Positions 1-5,779 of a DNA stretch of 5,779 nt are shown here, piece by piece. Position 1 is the stretch's first letter, and every line of letters begins with the position of its first letter. This DNA is from an uncultured Collinsella sp. (lineage in GTDB: Bacteria; Actinomycetota; Coriobacteriia; Coriobacteriales; Coriobacteriaceae). Both the position numbers and the translations under genes were made by a program. Where the stretch lies: the NCBI GenBank assembly GCA_900549275.1, contig URNU01000101.1:1-5779 (forward strand), in the 5' to 3' direction. Below the pieces are notes generated by a model, which ran no database searches, was not told where the DNA came from, and was given only the letters and a program-made list of their open reading frames with translations.

Positions 1-135
1 GCCGGCGCCGATGCGCTCAACGCTGCGGGCATTGCGTTTAACCTGTCCGCCGCCACGCTGGGCAACATCGTGGGCGGCGCGGTTCTGGTCGCGCTCGGCT
101 ACTGGTTTATCTACGCTAAGAAGTCCGAGGCGTAA
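1..135 (+). CDS. Formate/nitrite transporter (FNT) family protein, C-terminal fragment
   Basis: This is the 3' end (44 codons plus TAA) of a gene that starts outside the window. The visible residues include a conserved-looking Asn (FNLSAATLGN), then GNIVGGAVLVALGYWFIYA, which is a glycine-rich last membrane helix, and a short basic/acidic tail, KKSEA. An N-L-x5-GN-hydrophobic-GG segment running into a final helix that ends in a Tyr-rich stretch is the typical end of the FocA/NirC/FdhC family. These are pentameric inner-membrane channels for formate, nitrite or hydrosulfide. The substrate cannot be read from this fragment because the selectivity residues lie upstream. The downstream molybdoenzyme and selenium genes make formate attractive, but hydrosulfide would equally suit a sulfur-reductase-like neighbour. 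The gene ends in a strong terminator, so it may be the last gene of its own transcript. Confidence 0.85.
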   Translation, partial: AGADALNAAGIAFNLSAATLGNIVGGAVLVALGYWFIYAKKSEA

Positions 136-157
136 GGTACCGTCTGTTTGACGTTGG

Positions 158-193
158 GCCTCCCGCGGGGCGTTGCCGTGCGGGAGGCTTTTT
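158..193 (+). terminator. Rho-independent terminator after the FNT gene
   Basis: A perfect 9-bp GC-rich stem pairs GCCTCCCGC (158-166) with GCGGGAGGC (180-188) across a 13-nt loop. Five T residues follow at 189-193. The hairpin begins 22 nt after the transporter stop codon. The T tract lies on one side only, so it should act on + strand transcripts. It separates the transporter from the downstream oxidoreductase gene, though some read-through is possible. Confidence 0.88.
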
Positions 194-257
194 GGGTCTG
201 GGGCTCGTTGCCGGGCTGTTGGCCTGTTGTGTTTGGCTGATGAAAGGGGTAATCGAG
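194..257 (+). promoter_or_regulatory. Leader of the molybdoenzyme gene with ribosome binding site at 242-249
   Basis: These 64 nt lie between the terminator and the ATG at 258. GAAAGGGG at 242-249 is a good Shine-Dalgarno-like sequence, 8 nt before the ATG, and it decides the start. A promoter is expected here because a terminator sits just upstream. TTGCCG at 208-213 could be a -35 box, but no convincing TATAAT-like element follows at 16-18 nt, so no promoter is called. No regulator operator is recognisable. Confidence 0.55.
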
Positions 258-2375
258 ATGGCATCTGCTGTGAAGCGTGACGGTCGCGCCGTGGTGACCA
301 CATGCGGGGGATGCTATGCCGATTGCGCCTTTGCGGCACGCGTTGAGGACGGTCGCGTGGTGGCTGAGTTGCCGGTGCCGGGGCATCCGTGCGCGGCGCG
401 TGCCCTGTGTGCCCGCGGGCGGCATCGCCTGGCAATGCCGTTTGACGAGCACGACCGCATCATGCACCCCATGCGCCGACGAGCTGATGGCTCGGGGTTC
501 GATGCGATTACCTGGGACGAGGCGTTTGCGCAGATCGCTGCGCGCCTTGGGGGGATTGTTGACGGGCATGGTCCGCGCGCGCTGGGCATGACGCTCGGCG
601 TGCCCTCGTTCGACCGCTACTGGGCGTGTCGTTTTATGCATGCGCTGGGCTCGCCCAACGTATACGGTGCCGATGGTGCCTGCGAGGTAAGCCGACTTAC
701 CGGTTGGGAGCACAGCCTGGGCTACAGCCCCGCCTCCGACCTTGCGCATACCGACTGCATCATGTACCTGGGGCGTTCCTTGGTGGATTCGTCGACGACG
801 GGGGCCGTTGATGCGCTCAACGATGCGCGCCGGCGCGGGGCGAAGATTATCGTGGTCGACCCCCGGCGCAGCGGCTCGGCTGCTATTGCCGATCGCTGGC
901 TGCGCGTGCGCCCGGGCTGTGACTTGGCGCTGCTGTTGGGTATTGCCCACGTGTTGATTGCCGAGGGCCTGTACGACCACGAGTTCGTGGACCGCTACGC
1001 CACAGGCTTTGACGAGCTGGCGCAGGCGGCCAGTGCTTGGACACCCGAGTGGGCCGAATCGATGTGCGACGTGCCGGCCGCAGAGATTGTCGCCGCGGCG
1101 CGCGATCTCGCTGCCGCCGCGCCTGCCGCTGTGGTGGATGCGGGTTTTCATGGTGGCATCGGCATCGCGTATGCCAATAGCACCCAGACCGCACGCGCTA
1201 TCTGCTTGGTCGATGTGCTGCTGGGCTGTATTGGACATGCGGGTGGCGCGCTCAATCCGCCCACACCGCTTTCACTGGGCGACCTCGATCTCACGCGCTT
1301 TGCGACGCCGCCGGTGCCGCGCGAGCCCAAGCTGGGGTCCGAGCGCTATCCACTGGTCGATCCGGTGCGTGGGCTGTGCACGACCATCGGTCAGTCGATT
1401 CTTGCCGGCGATTTGCGTGGGCTCATCGTCTATGCCAGTAACCCCGGTGCGGGCTATGGCAATGCACAGGCTTGGTTGGGTATTTTGCAGCAGCTCGACT
1501 TGCTTGTGACGATTGATATTCGCTGGTCCGAGACGGCGCGTGCTTCTGACTTCGTGCTTCCCGACGTGACGTATCTGGAGGCCGACCGTGGCGTGGGAAC
1601 GGTGATAGGCACCAACGATTCGCGCGTGTTCTACCGTAATGCCGTGCTGTCCGTGCAACATGACGACACGCGTCCCGGTCGGGAGATCTTTGCCGGTCTG
1701 GCACAGGCGTGTGGCGTGGGCGAGTACTTCCAGTTTACGTCTGACGATCTGGCGGCTGCCCAGGTGGAGCCTTTTGGGATCGATCTGGACGAGCTCAAGG
1801 AGCGCGGCTGGGCCGATACGGGCATGGCGCTGCCGACGCGCACGGGTGAGCCGGTGATTTCGCTTGCCGGCGGCAAGATTGCGCTGGCAAGCGACATATG
1901 GGAGCGAGCCGGCATGGGTCGTGTGCCCAGCTGGATCGCTCCCATGGTGGAGCCCGGCCCGGGGATGTTTCGCCTCATCAGCGGCAACCGTCCCTTTGAG
2001 TCGCATACCTCGCGCAGGCTCGCGGCGGCCGGTGCCGCCGAGGCGGGGTCGGATTTGGACGCCGTGCAGATGAACGCCGATGTCGCCGCTCGCATGGGTA
2101 TCGCCGATGGCGAGGTCGTCGAGCTTGTGAGCGACATGGGCCGCGATCGCGTCCGCGTGGAGACGACGCCCTATCTGCATCCGGCGTGCATCTTCACCTC
2201 GGCCGCTCCCGGCGGGCGTTCGTTTGGCGCCGATGCCGGTGGCGCTCAGGCCTTGGGCGTGGGCCCGCTCGACCATACACCTTTGCGTTGGGACCCGTTG
2301 ACGGGCGCCGCGCTCACCCAGGAAAACGCCGTTCGCGTGGAAAAGATCGCGGCGCGCGAGGATAATAACGAGTAA
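258..2375 (+). CDS. Molybdopterin (bis-MGD) oxidoreductase catalytic subunit, thiosulfate/polysulfide reductase-like
   Basis: This encodes a 705-residue catalytic subunit of the DMSO-reductase superfamily, which moves electrons between a [4Fe-4S] cluster and molybdenum or tungsten held by two pyranopterins. The N-terminal cluster domain has C16-x2-C19-x3-C23 and C51 (LCARG). The central domain includes the nucleotide-contact segment VVDPRR (about 199-204), SNPG (394-397) and the typical ETARASDFVLPD (425-436). The C-terminal dinucleotide-binding domain starts near 565 with GNRPFESHT (576-584). The probable metal ligand is C142 in DGACEVS, and R313 falls where FdhF has its active-site Arg. No Tat signal or membrane helix precedes the cluster, which suggests a cytoplasmic enzyme. 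The ATG at 258 is chosen for its ribosome binding site; an in-frame TTG at 192 falls inside the terminator T tract and an ATG at 240 overlaps the binding site. No iron-sulfur or membrane partner subunit follows; selA does. Substrate is unproven: Cys rather than Sec and the missing His after it argue against a standard FdhF-type formate dehydrogenase. The family is secure, the subfamily moderate. Confidence 0.9.
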   Translation: MASAVKRDGRAVVTTCGGCYADCAFAARVEDGRVVAELPVPGHPCAARALCARGRHRLAMPFDEHDRIMHPMRRRADGSGFDAITWDEAFAQIAARLGGIVDGHGPRALGMTLGVPSFDRYWACRFMHALGSPNVYGADGACEVSRLTGWEHSLGYSPASDLAHTDCIMYLGRSLVDSSTTGAVDALNDARRRGAKIIVVDPRRSGSAAIADRWLRVRPGCDLALLLGIAHVLIAEGLYDHEFVDRYATGFDELAQAASAWTPEWAESMCDVPAAEIVAAARDLAAAAPAAVVDAGFHGGIGIAYANSTQTARAICLVDVLLGCIGHAGGALNPPTPLSLGDLDLTRFATPPVPREPKLGSERYPLVDPVRGLCTTIGQSILAGDLRGLIVYASNPGAGYGNAQAWLGILQQLDLLVTIDIRWSETARASDFVLPDVTYLEADRGVGTVIGTNDSRVFYRNAVLSVQHDDTRPGREIFAGLAQACGVGEYFQFTSDDLAAAQVEPFGIDLDELKERGWADTGMALPTRTGEPVISLAGGKIALASDIWERAGMGRVPSWIAPMVEPGPGMFRLISGNRPFESHTSRRLAAAGAAEAGSDLDAVQMNADVAARMGIADGEVVELVSDMGRDRVRVETTPYLHPACIFTSAAPGGRSFGADAGGAQALGVGPLDHTPLRWDPLTGAALTQENAVRVEKIAAREDNNE

Positions 2376-2427
2376 TTGACTCAGCTGATGCATTCGACTG
2401 ATCCACGTTTCTTTTGAAAGGCCGCAC
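2376..2427 (+). promoter_or_regulatory. Spacer before selA with ribosome binding site at 2416-2421
   Basis: This 52-nt gap carries GAAAGG at 2416-2421, 6 nt before the selA ATG at 2428. There is no terminator, so co-transcription with the upstream oxidoreductase gene is likely. TTGACT at 2376-2381 resembles a -35 box, but nothing like a -10 box follows at 16-18 nt. An 8-bp palindrome (TCAGCTGA, 2381-2388) is too short to interpret. Confidence 0.55.
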
Positions 2428-3885
2428 ATGAGCGATAGCCAGAACATGTCCGATGAGGTACGCGCCCGCCTGCGCGCCATTCCTTCCGTCAACGAGCTGC
2501 TTGCCGAGTGGCCGGTATTGAAGGCGGCGGGGGAGACCTGCGACGCGGTGGTGCATGCCGCCGTGACGGCCGAGCTCGACGAGGAGCGCGCAGCCATTCG
2601 CGCCGGTGCTGCCCCGCGCTCTAAGCGCGACCTAGCCTCTGCCATCGAGTGGCGTGCGCACCGCTCCGCGTTGCCGAGCCTGCGCCCTGCCGTCAACGCT
2701 ACGGGCGTGGTCATCCATACCAACTTGGGCCGCGCCCCGCTCGCGGAGTCGGCGGCAAAGGCCGTGGCCGAGGTCGCGCGCGGGTACAGCACGCTCGAGT
2801 ACAGCGTGGACACCTGCTCGCGTGGGTCGCGCAAGGAACATGCCGCGCAGCTTATCCGCTCGCTTACCGGTGCCGAGGACGCGCTGGTCGTTAACAACAA
2901 CGCCGCCGCTGTGCTGCTGGTGCTGGCGACCCATGCCGCAGGCAAGGAGGTCATCGTCAGCCGCGGCGAGCTTGTCGAGATCGGCGGCAGCTTCCGTATC
3001 CCCGATGTTATGGAGGCCTCGGGTGCCAAGCTCGTTGAGGTCGGGGCCACCAACCGCACGCATTTGAGCGACTACGAGCGCGCCATTTCGCCCGATACGG
3101 CAATGATCCTCAAGGTCCATCCTTCCAACTATCGCATCGAGGGTTTTCACGAGGAAGTGAGCTCTCGGGAGCTTGCCGCCCTGGCCCACAAGCATGGTCT
3201 GCTGTTCTACGAGGACCAGGGGTCGGGCGCGCTGTTGCCCGACGACATCTTGGTGCGCGGAGGCGAAGAAACCACGCCGGCTTCGGTCGCGGCGGGGCTC
3301 GATATCGTGTCATGCTCGGGCGATAAGCTGCTCGGCGCCGCGCAGGCGGGCATTATCATGGGCCGCCGCGATCTGGTCCAGGCCTGCGGGTCGCATCCGC
3401 TTATGCGTGCCCTGCGTCCGGGCAAGCTCGCACTGGCGGCGCTCGAGGCCACGCTGCGTATCTACATGGACGGGGCGGATGTGGCCCATCGCGAGGTACC
3501 GGTGCTCAACATGCTCACGCTTCCGCAGGCTCATCTGGAGCGTCGCGCACGTAAGTTGCGCGATCGTATGGTCGCCGGGCTCGATAAGGCCGGTTGCCCG
3601 TGCGCCGTTCAGGTGGAGATCGTCGAGGAATCGTCGACCCCCGGTGGCGGCTCGCTGCCTACCGTGGAGCTGCCCACCATGTGCGTGGCCGTCTGCCCGG
3701 TCGACGGGCGCCTGTCCGTCGACGCGCTCAAGCGCTCGCTTGTCCAGGACTTCGACACGCCGGTCGTCACGCGAACTTCGCACGATCGCATTTTGTTTGA
3801 CGTCCGTACGCTTGTAGGCGACCGCGATATCGAGACGGCGGCATCGACGTTCGTCGCGTGCGTTGAGAAGGCGATTGCTCGATGA
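2428..3885 (+). CDS. selA: L-seryl-tRNA(Sec) selenium transferase SelA
   Basis: SelA is a cytosolic PLP enzyme, decameric in the bacteria studied, that converts Ser-tRNA(Sec) to Sec-tRNA(Sec) using selenophosphate. The 485 residues are slightly longer than E. coli SelA (463). The N-terminal tRNA-binding domain shows IPSVNELL, equivalent to LPSVDKLL in E. coli. The fold-type-I core follows with ATGVVIHTNLGRA (91-103), a VVNNNAAAVLL segment (154-164), the EYSVDTCSRGSRKEH block and HPSNYRIEGF. The PLP lysine is K300 within SCSGDKLLGAAQAGI. The C-terminal part has the usual TRTSHDRILFDVRTL-type block. The ATG at 2428 is chosen for its ribosome binding site; an in-frame ATG at 2446 is less well placed. 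The stop overlaps the selB start by ATGA, implying translational coupling. All expected key motifs are present and nothing suggests decay. A pyridoxal-dependent SelA-like paralogue of other function is unlikely given the selB partner. Confidence 0.97.
   Translation: MSDSQNMSDEVRARLRAIPSVNELLAEWPVLKAAGETCDAVVHAAVTAELDEERAAIRAGAAPRSKRDLASAIEWRAHRSALPSLRPAVNATGVVIHTNLGRAPLAESAAKAVAEVARGYSTLEYSVDTCSRGSRKEHAAQLIRSLTGAEDALVVNNNAAAVLLVLATHAAGKEVIVSRGELVEIGGSFRIPDVMEASGAKLVEVGATNRTHLSDYERAISPDTAMILKVHPSNYRIEGFHEEVSSRELAALAHKHGLLFYEDQGSGALLPDDILVRGGEETTPASVAAGLDIVSCSGDKLLGAAQAGIIMGRRDLVQACGSHPLMRALRPGKLALAALEATLRIYMDGADVAHREVPVLNMLTLPQAHLERRARKLRDRMVAGLDKAGCPCAVQVEIVEESSTPGGGSLPTVELPTMCVAVCPVDGRLSVDALKRSLVQDFDTPVVTRTSHDRILFDVRTLVGDRDIETAASTFVACVEKAIAR
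3865..3871 (+). promoter_or_regulatory. Ribosome binding site for selB inside the selA 3' end
   Basis: GAGAAGG lies 10 nt before the selB ATG at 3882 and is embedded in the last selA codons. The ATGA stop/start overlap next to it points to coupled translation of selA and selB. Confidence 0.5.
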
Positions 3886-5779
3886 GTGAGGTTCAAGTGC
3901 TGGTGGAGTGTCCCGTTATCGTTGGCACGGCGGGCCACGTCGACCACGGTAAGTCGGCGCTCATCGAGGCGCTGACGGGTAAAAACCCCGACCGTCTGGA
4001 GGTTGAGCGCCGTCGTGGCATGACCGTTGAGCTTGGCTTTGGCGAGCTGGCGCTGCCGAGTGGCAAGATCGTTGGCCTGGTCGACGTGCCCGGCCATGCC
4101 CACTACCTGCGCGCCATGGTGCAGGGCGCCACGGGCATCGACGTTGCCGTGCTGGTGGTCTCTGCCGTTGAGGGCGTGATGCCGCAGACCCGCGAGCACG
4201 TGCATGTGCTGGAGCTGCTGGGCGTTACGCATATGGTGGTCGCGCTGACGATGTGTGATCTGGCCGATGCCGAGATGACCGAGCTTGCCGAGCTCGATGT
4301 CGATGACTTTTTGTCGGGTACTGTGTTTGCGGGCGCGCCGATCGTGCCCGTGTCGTCTAAGACGGGCGAGGGGATCGACGGACTGCTTGCGGTGCTCGAC
4401 GAGCAGGTAAGTGCCTGCTGGGATGCCTGTCGTGACCGTTCCGAGCGGAGCGATGCCGCACCTCGCCTGCCGATTGACCGCTGCTTTACGATCAAGGGTG
4501 TTGGCACCGTCGTGACGGGAACGCTGCACGATGCGCCCGTTGCGGTGGGTGACGAGCTGATGGCTTTACCGTCGCGTACGGTCTGTCGTGTGCGCGGGAT
4601 TCAGGTGCATGGCGATACGCCGCGCGCGCTGCCTGGGCAACGCGTGGCGCTCAACCTGGTAGGTGACGGTGTCGCGGCACTTGACCGTGGCGAGATGCTC
4701 GGCGTGGCGGACCGCTTTGGTCAGACGTTGCGCTTTATGATGACGTTCACCTACCTGGGTCGCGAGGGCGCCAAATCGCGCGTGCTCGAGTCGGGCGCGC
4801 GCGTGCATGTGATGGCCGGCACGGCCGAGGTCGTCGGCCGCATCATGCTTTTGGAGGGCGAGGCCCCCATGGCGGTGGGCGAGACCCGTACCGTACAGGT
4901 GCGCTTGGAGGAGCCGCTGCCGCTGCGCGCCGGAGACCATGCCGTGGTGCTGTCGTATTCGCCCGTTATGCTCATTGGCGGCGGGCGCGTGCTGCTTTCG
5001 CGCTGCCGTCGCTCGCGCGAGCTTTCGGCGGGGGAGCGCACACTGCTTGCAGCGCTTGAGACCGGCGTTGCCGTCGCTGGTGTGGACGCGTGGCTGGCGC
5101 TGCAGACGTTGCCAGTCGTGGTCGCCGACGTTGCCGCGGCGCTCGATCTTGTTTCCGGTGAGGCCGATGCCGCGTTGAACGAGTTGGTGGTGCGAGGTGT
5201 TGTGCGCGAGCTTGCGGGCTCGGGCGGTACGCTGTATGTGAATGCCGCCGTGCTCGACGCCGCGATGGATGCCCTGGCGGCGACCCTGTCAGCCATGCAT
5301 GCGGCGTCTCCCAAGGAGACGGGCTTTACGCCTGGCGCCGTTGCCCATGCTGCGTGGCCTGCCGCTGACGATACGGTTGCCGCAGCCCTGATTTCCGAGG
5401 GCTGCGCGCGTGGCGTATGCGCTGCCGAGGGGGCCGAGGTGTTCGACCCGCACTCGGCCGCCGCGGCGGCACGCGTGGTGCGCGAGGCCTGCGAACGTAT
5501 CGTCGCGCTGCTTGACGAGACCGGCCTGGATGCACCGGCGCTTCCCGAGGTGGGCGAACAGCTGCAGCTCGGCCGCGACACCATGACGCGTGCCCTGCGC
5601 GAGCTTTCGCTCAACCGCTCGATCGTTAAGGTCGAGCGCGACGTTGCCCTGTCCGCTGCCGCCGAGGCCCATGCGCGCGAGCTTGTTGCCGCTGCCATTG
5701 AGGCAGCCGGCGGCGCTGCCACCACGAGCGTGCTGCGTGAGGCCCTGGGTGTGTCGCGCAAACGTGCCATCAGCATCTT
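3882..5779 (+). CDS. selB: Selenocysteine-specific translation elongation factor SelB, 3' end cut by window
   Basis: SelB is the EF-Tu-like GTPase that binds Sec-tRNA(Sec) and, through C-terminal winged-helix domains, the SECIS hairpin of selenoprotein mRNAs. The frame stays open from the ATG in the ATGA overlap to the window edge (632 full codons). The G domain has G1 GHVDHGKS (18-25), G2 RGMT (45-48), G3 DVPGH (68-72) and a G5-like SSKTG. G4 reads T123-M-C-D126 instead of (N/T)KxD, so the usual Lys is Met. Domain II begins near 195 (RLPIDRCFTIKGVGTVVTG). Domain III ends near the SelB-typical IGGGRVL (365-371). Residues from about 380 on are Ala-rich and helical, consistent with the winged-helix array. 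The last visible residues, LREALGVSRKRAIS, match the start of the final winged helix (E. coli: GIGRKVAIQIL). By comparison with E. coli (614 aa) and Moorella (about 634 aa), roughly 30-40 residues are probably missing beyond the window. The G4 change aside, the gene looks intact. Confidence 0.95.
   Translation, partial: MSEVQVLVECPVIVGTAGHVDHGKSALIEALTGKNPDRLEVERRRGMTVELGFGELALPSGKIVGLVDVPGHAHYLRAMVQGATGIDVAVLVVSAVEGVMPQTREHVHVLELLGVTHMVVALTMCDLADAEMTELAELDVDDFLSGTVFAGAPIVPVSSKTGEGIDGLLAVLDEQVSACWDACRDRSERSDAAPRLPIDRCFTIKGVGTVVTGTLHDAPVAVGDELMALPSRTVCRVRGIQVHGDTPRALPGQRVALNLVGDGVAALDRGEMLGVADRFGQTLRFMMTFTYLGREGAKSRVLESGARVHVMAGTAEVVGRIMLLEGEAPMAVGETRTVQVRLEEPLPLRAGDHAVVLSYSPVMLIGGGRVLLSRCRRSRELSAGERTLLAALETGVAVAGVDAWLALQTLPVVVADVAAALDLVSGEADAALNELVVRGVVRELAGSGGTLYVNAAVLDAAMDALAATLSAMHAASPKETGFTPGAVAHAAWPAADDTVAAALISEGCARGVCAAEGAEVFDPHSAAAAARVVREACERIVALLDETGLDAPALPEVGEQLQLGRDTMTRALRELSLNRSIVKVERDVALSAAAEAHARELVAAAIEAAGGAATTSVLREALGVSRKRAISI

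Noticed and set aside
162..169. CCCGCGGG palindrome as an operator
   Set aside because: It is part of the terminator stem and loop and needs no separate explanation.
192..257. N-terminal extension of the oxidoreductase from a TTG at 192 or ATG at 240, giving a hydrophobic leader-like stretch
   Set aside because: The TTG lies in the T tract of the upstream terminator and neither start has a good ribosome binding site, whereas the ATG at 258 has GAAAGGGG 8 nt upstream and places the cluster Cys motif at the usual distance from the N terminus. The hydrophobic stretch also lacks a twin-arginine motif.
681..683. Selenocysteine codon at the oxidoreductase active site
   Set aside because: The codon is TGC (Cys), and the frame contains no internal TGA.
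111..1238. 375-aa minus-strand open frame, and similar long minus-strand frames at 3609-4529 and 4751-5776
   Set aside because: All are antisense shadows of strongly conserved + strand genes, with no family motif and no plausible ribosome binding site context.
2376..2405. Promoter for selA from a TTGACT -35-like hexamer at 2376
   Set aside because: At 16-18 nt spacing the following hexamers (such as TGATCC) do not resemble TATAAT, so there is too little to call a promoter.
1272..3059. 595-aa open frame on the minus strand spanning the oxidoreductase and selA genes
   Set aside because: It runs antisense across two well-supported genes, has low-complexity Ser/Arg/Ala-rich translation with no recognisable domain, and is expected from GC-rich third-position bias.

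Overview
The window is about 5.8 kb of GC-rich DNA that is almost entirely coding, with every recognisable gene on the + strand. Composition (mostly G/C third codon positions) and gene content fit an anaerobic actinobacterium, perhaps a gut Coriobacteriia such as Collinsella. That assignment is an inference from style and content; there is no rRNA or other marker here.

Layout: (1) Positions 1-135 are the last 44 codons of a formate/nitrite transporter (FNT/FocA-NirC family) gene, followed by a clear intrinsic terminator at 158-193. (2) Positions 258-2375 encode a 705-residue molybdopterin (bis-MGD) oxidoreductase catalytic subunit. It has one N-terminal [4Fe-4S] cluster, a probable Cys ligand to molybdenum (C142) and no Tat signal. 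(3) Positions 2428-3885 are selA, L-seryl-tRNA(Sec) selenium transferase, with the PLP lysine at residue 300. (4) Position 3882 to the window end is selB, the selenocysteine-specific elongation factor. It overlaps selA by the 4-base ATGA and is cut by the window edge, probably about 30-40 residues before its natural stop.

How the genes fit together: SelA converts Ser-tRNA(Sec) to Sec-tRNA(Sec), and SelB delivers it to UGA codons marked by a SECIS hairpin, so the host makes selenoproteins. In anaerobes the usual client is a formate dehydrogenase, which would match the neighbouring FNT channel. The oxidoreductase encoded directly upstream of selA, however, uses an ordinary Cys codon (TGC) at the catalytic position. 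It also lacks the His that follows Sec in E. coli FdhF, so it looks more like the thiosulfate/polysulfide reductase side of the family. No in-frame TGA, selC or selD is visible here.

The two points most worth a second look are this Cys-type enzyme placed between a formate-type channel and the selenium machinery, and the SelB G4 nucleotide-binding motif, which reads TMCD where (N/T)KxD is expected. I saw no mobile element, CRISPR array, tRNA gene or new multi-gene system.
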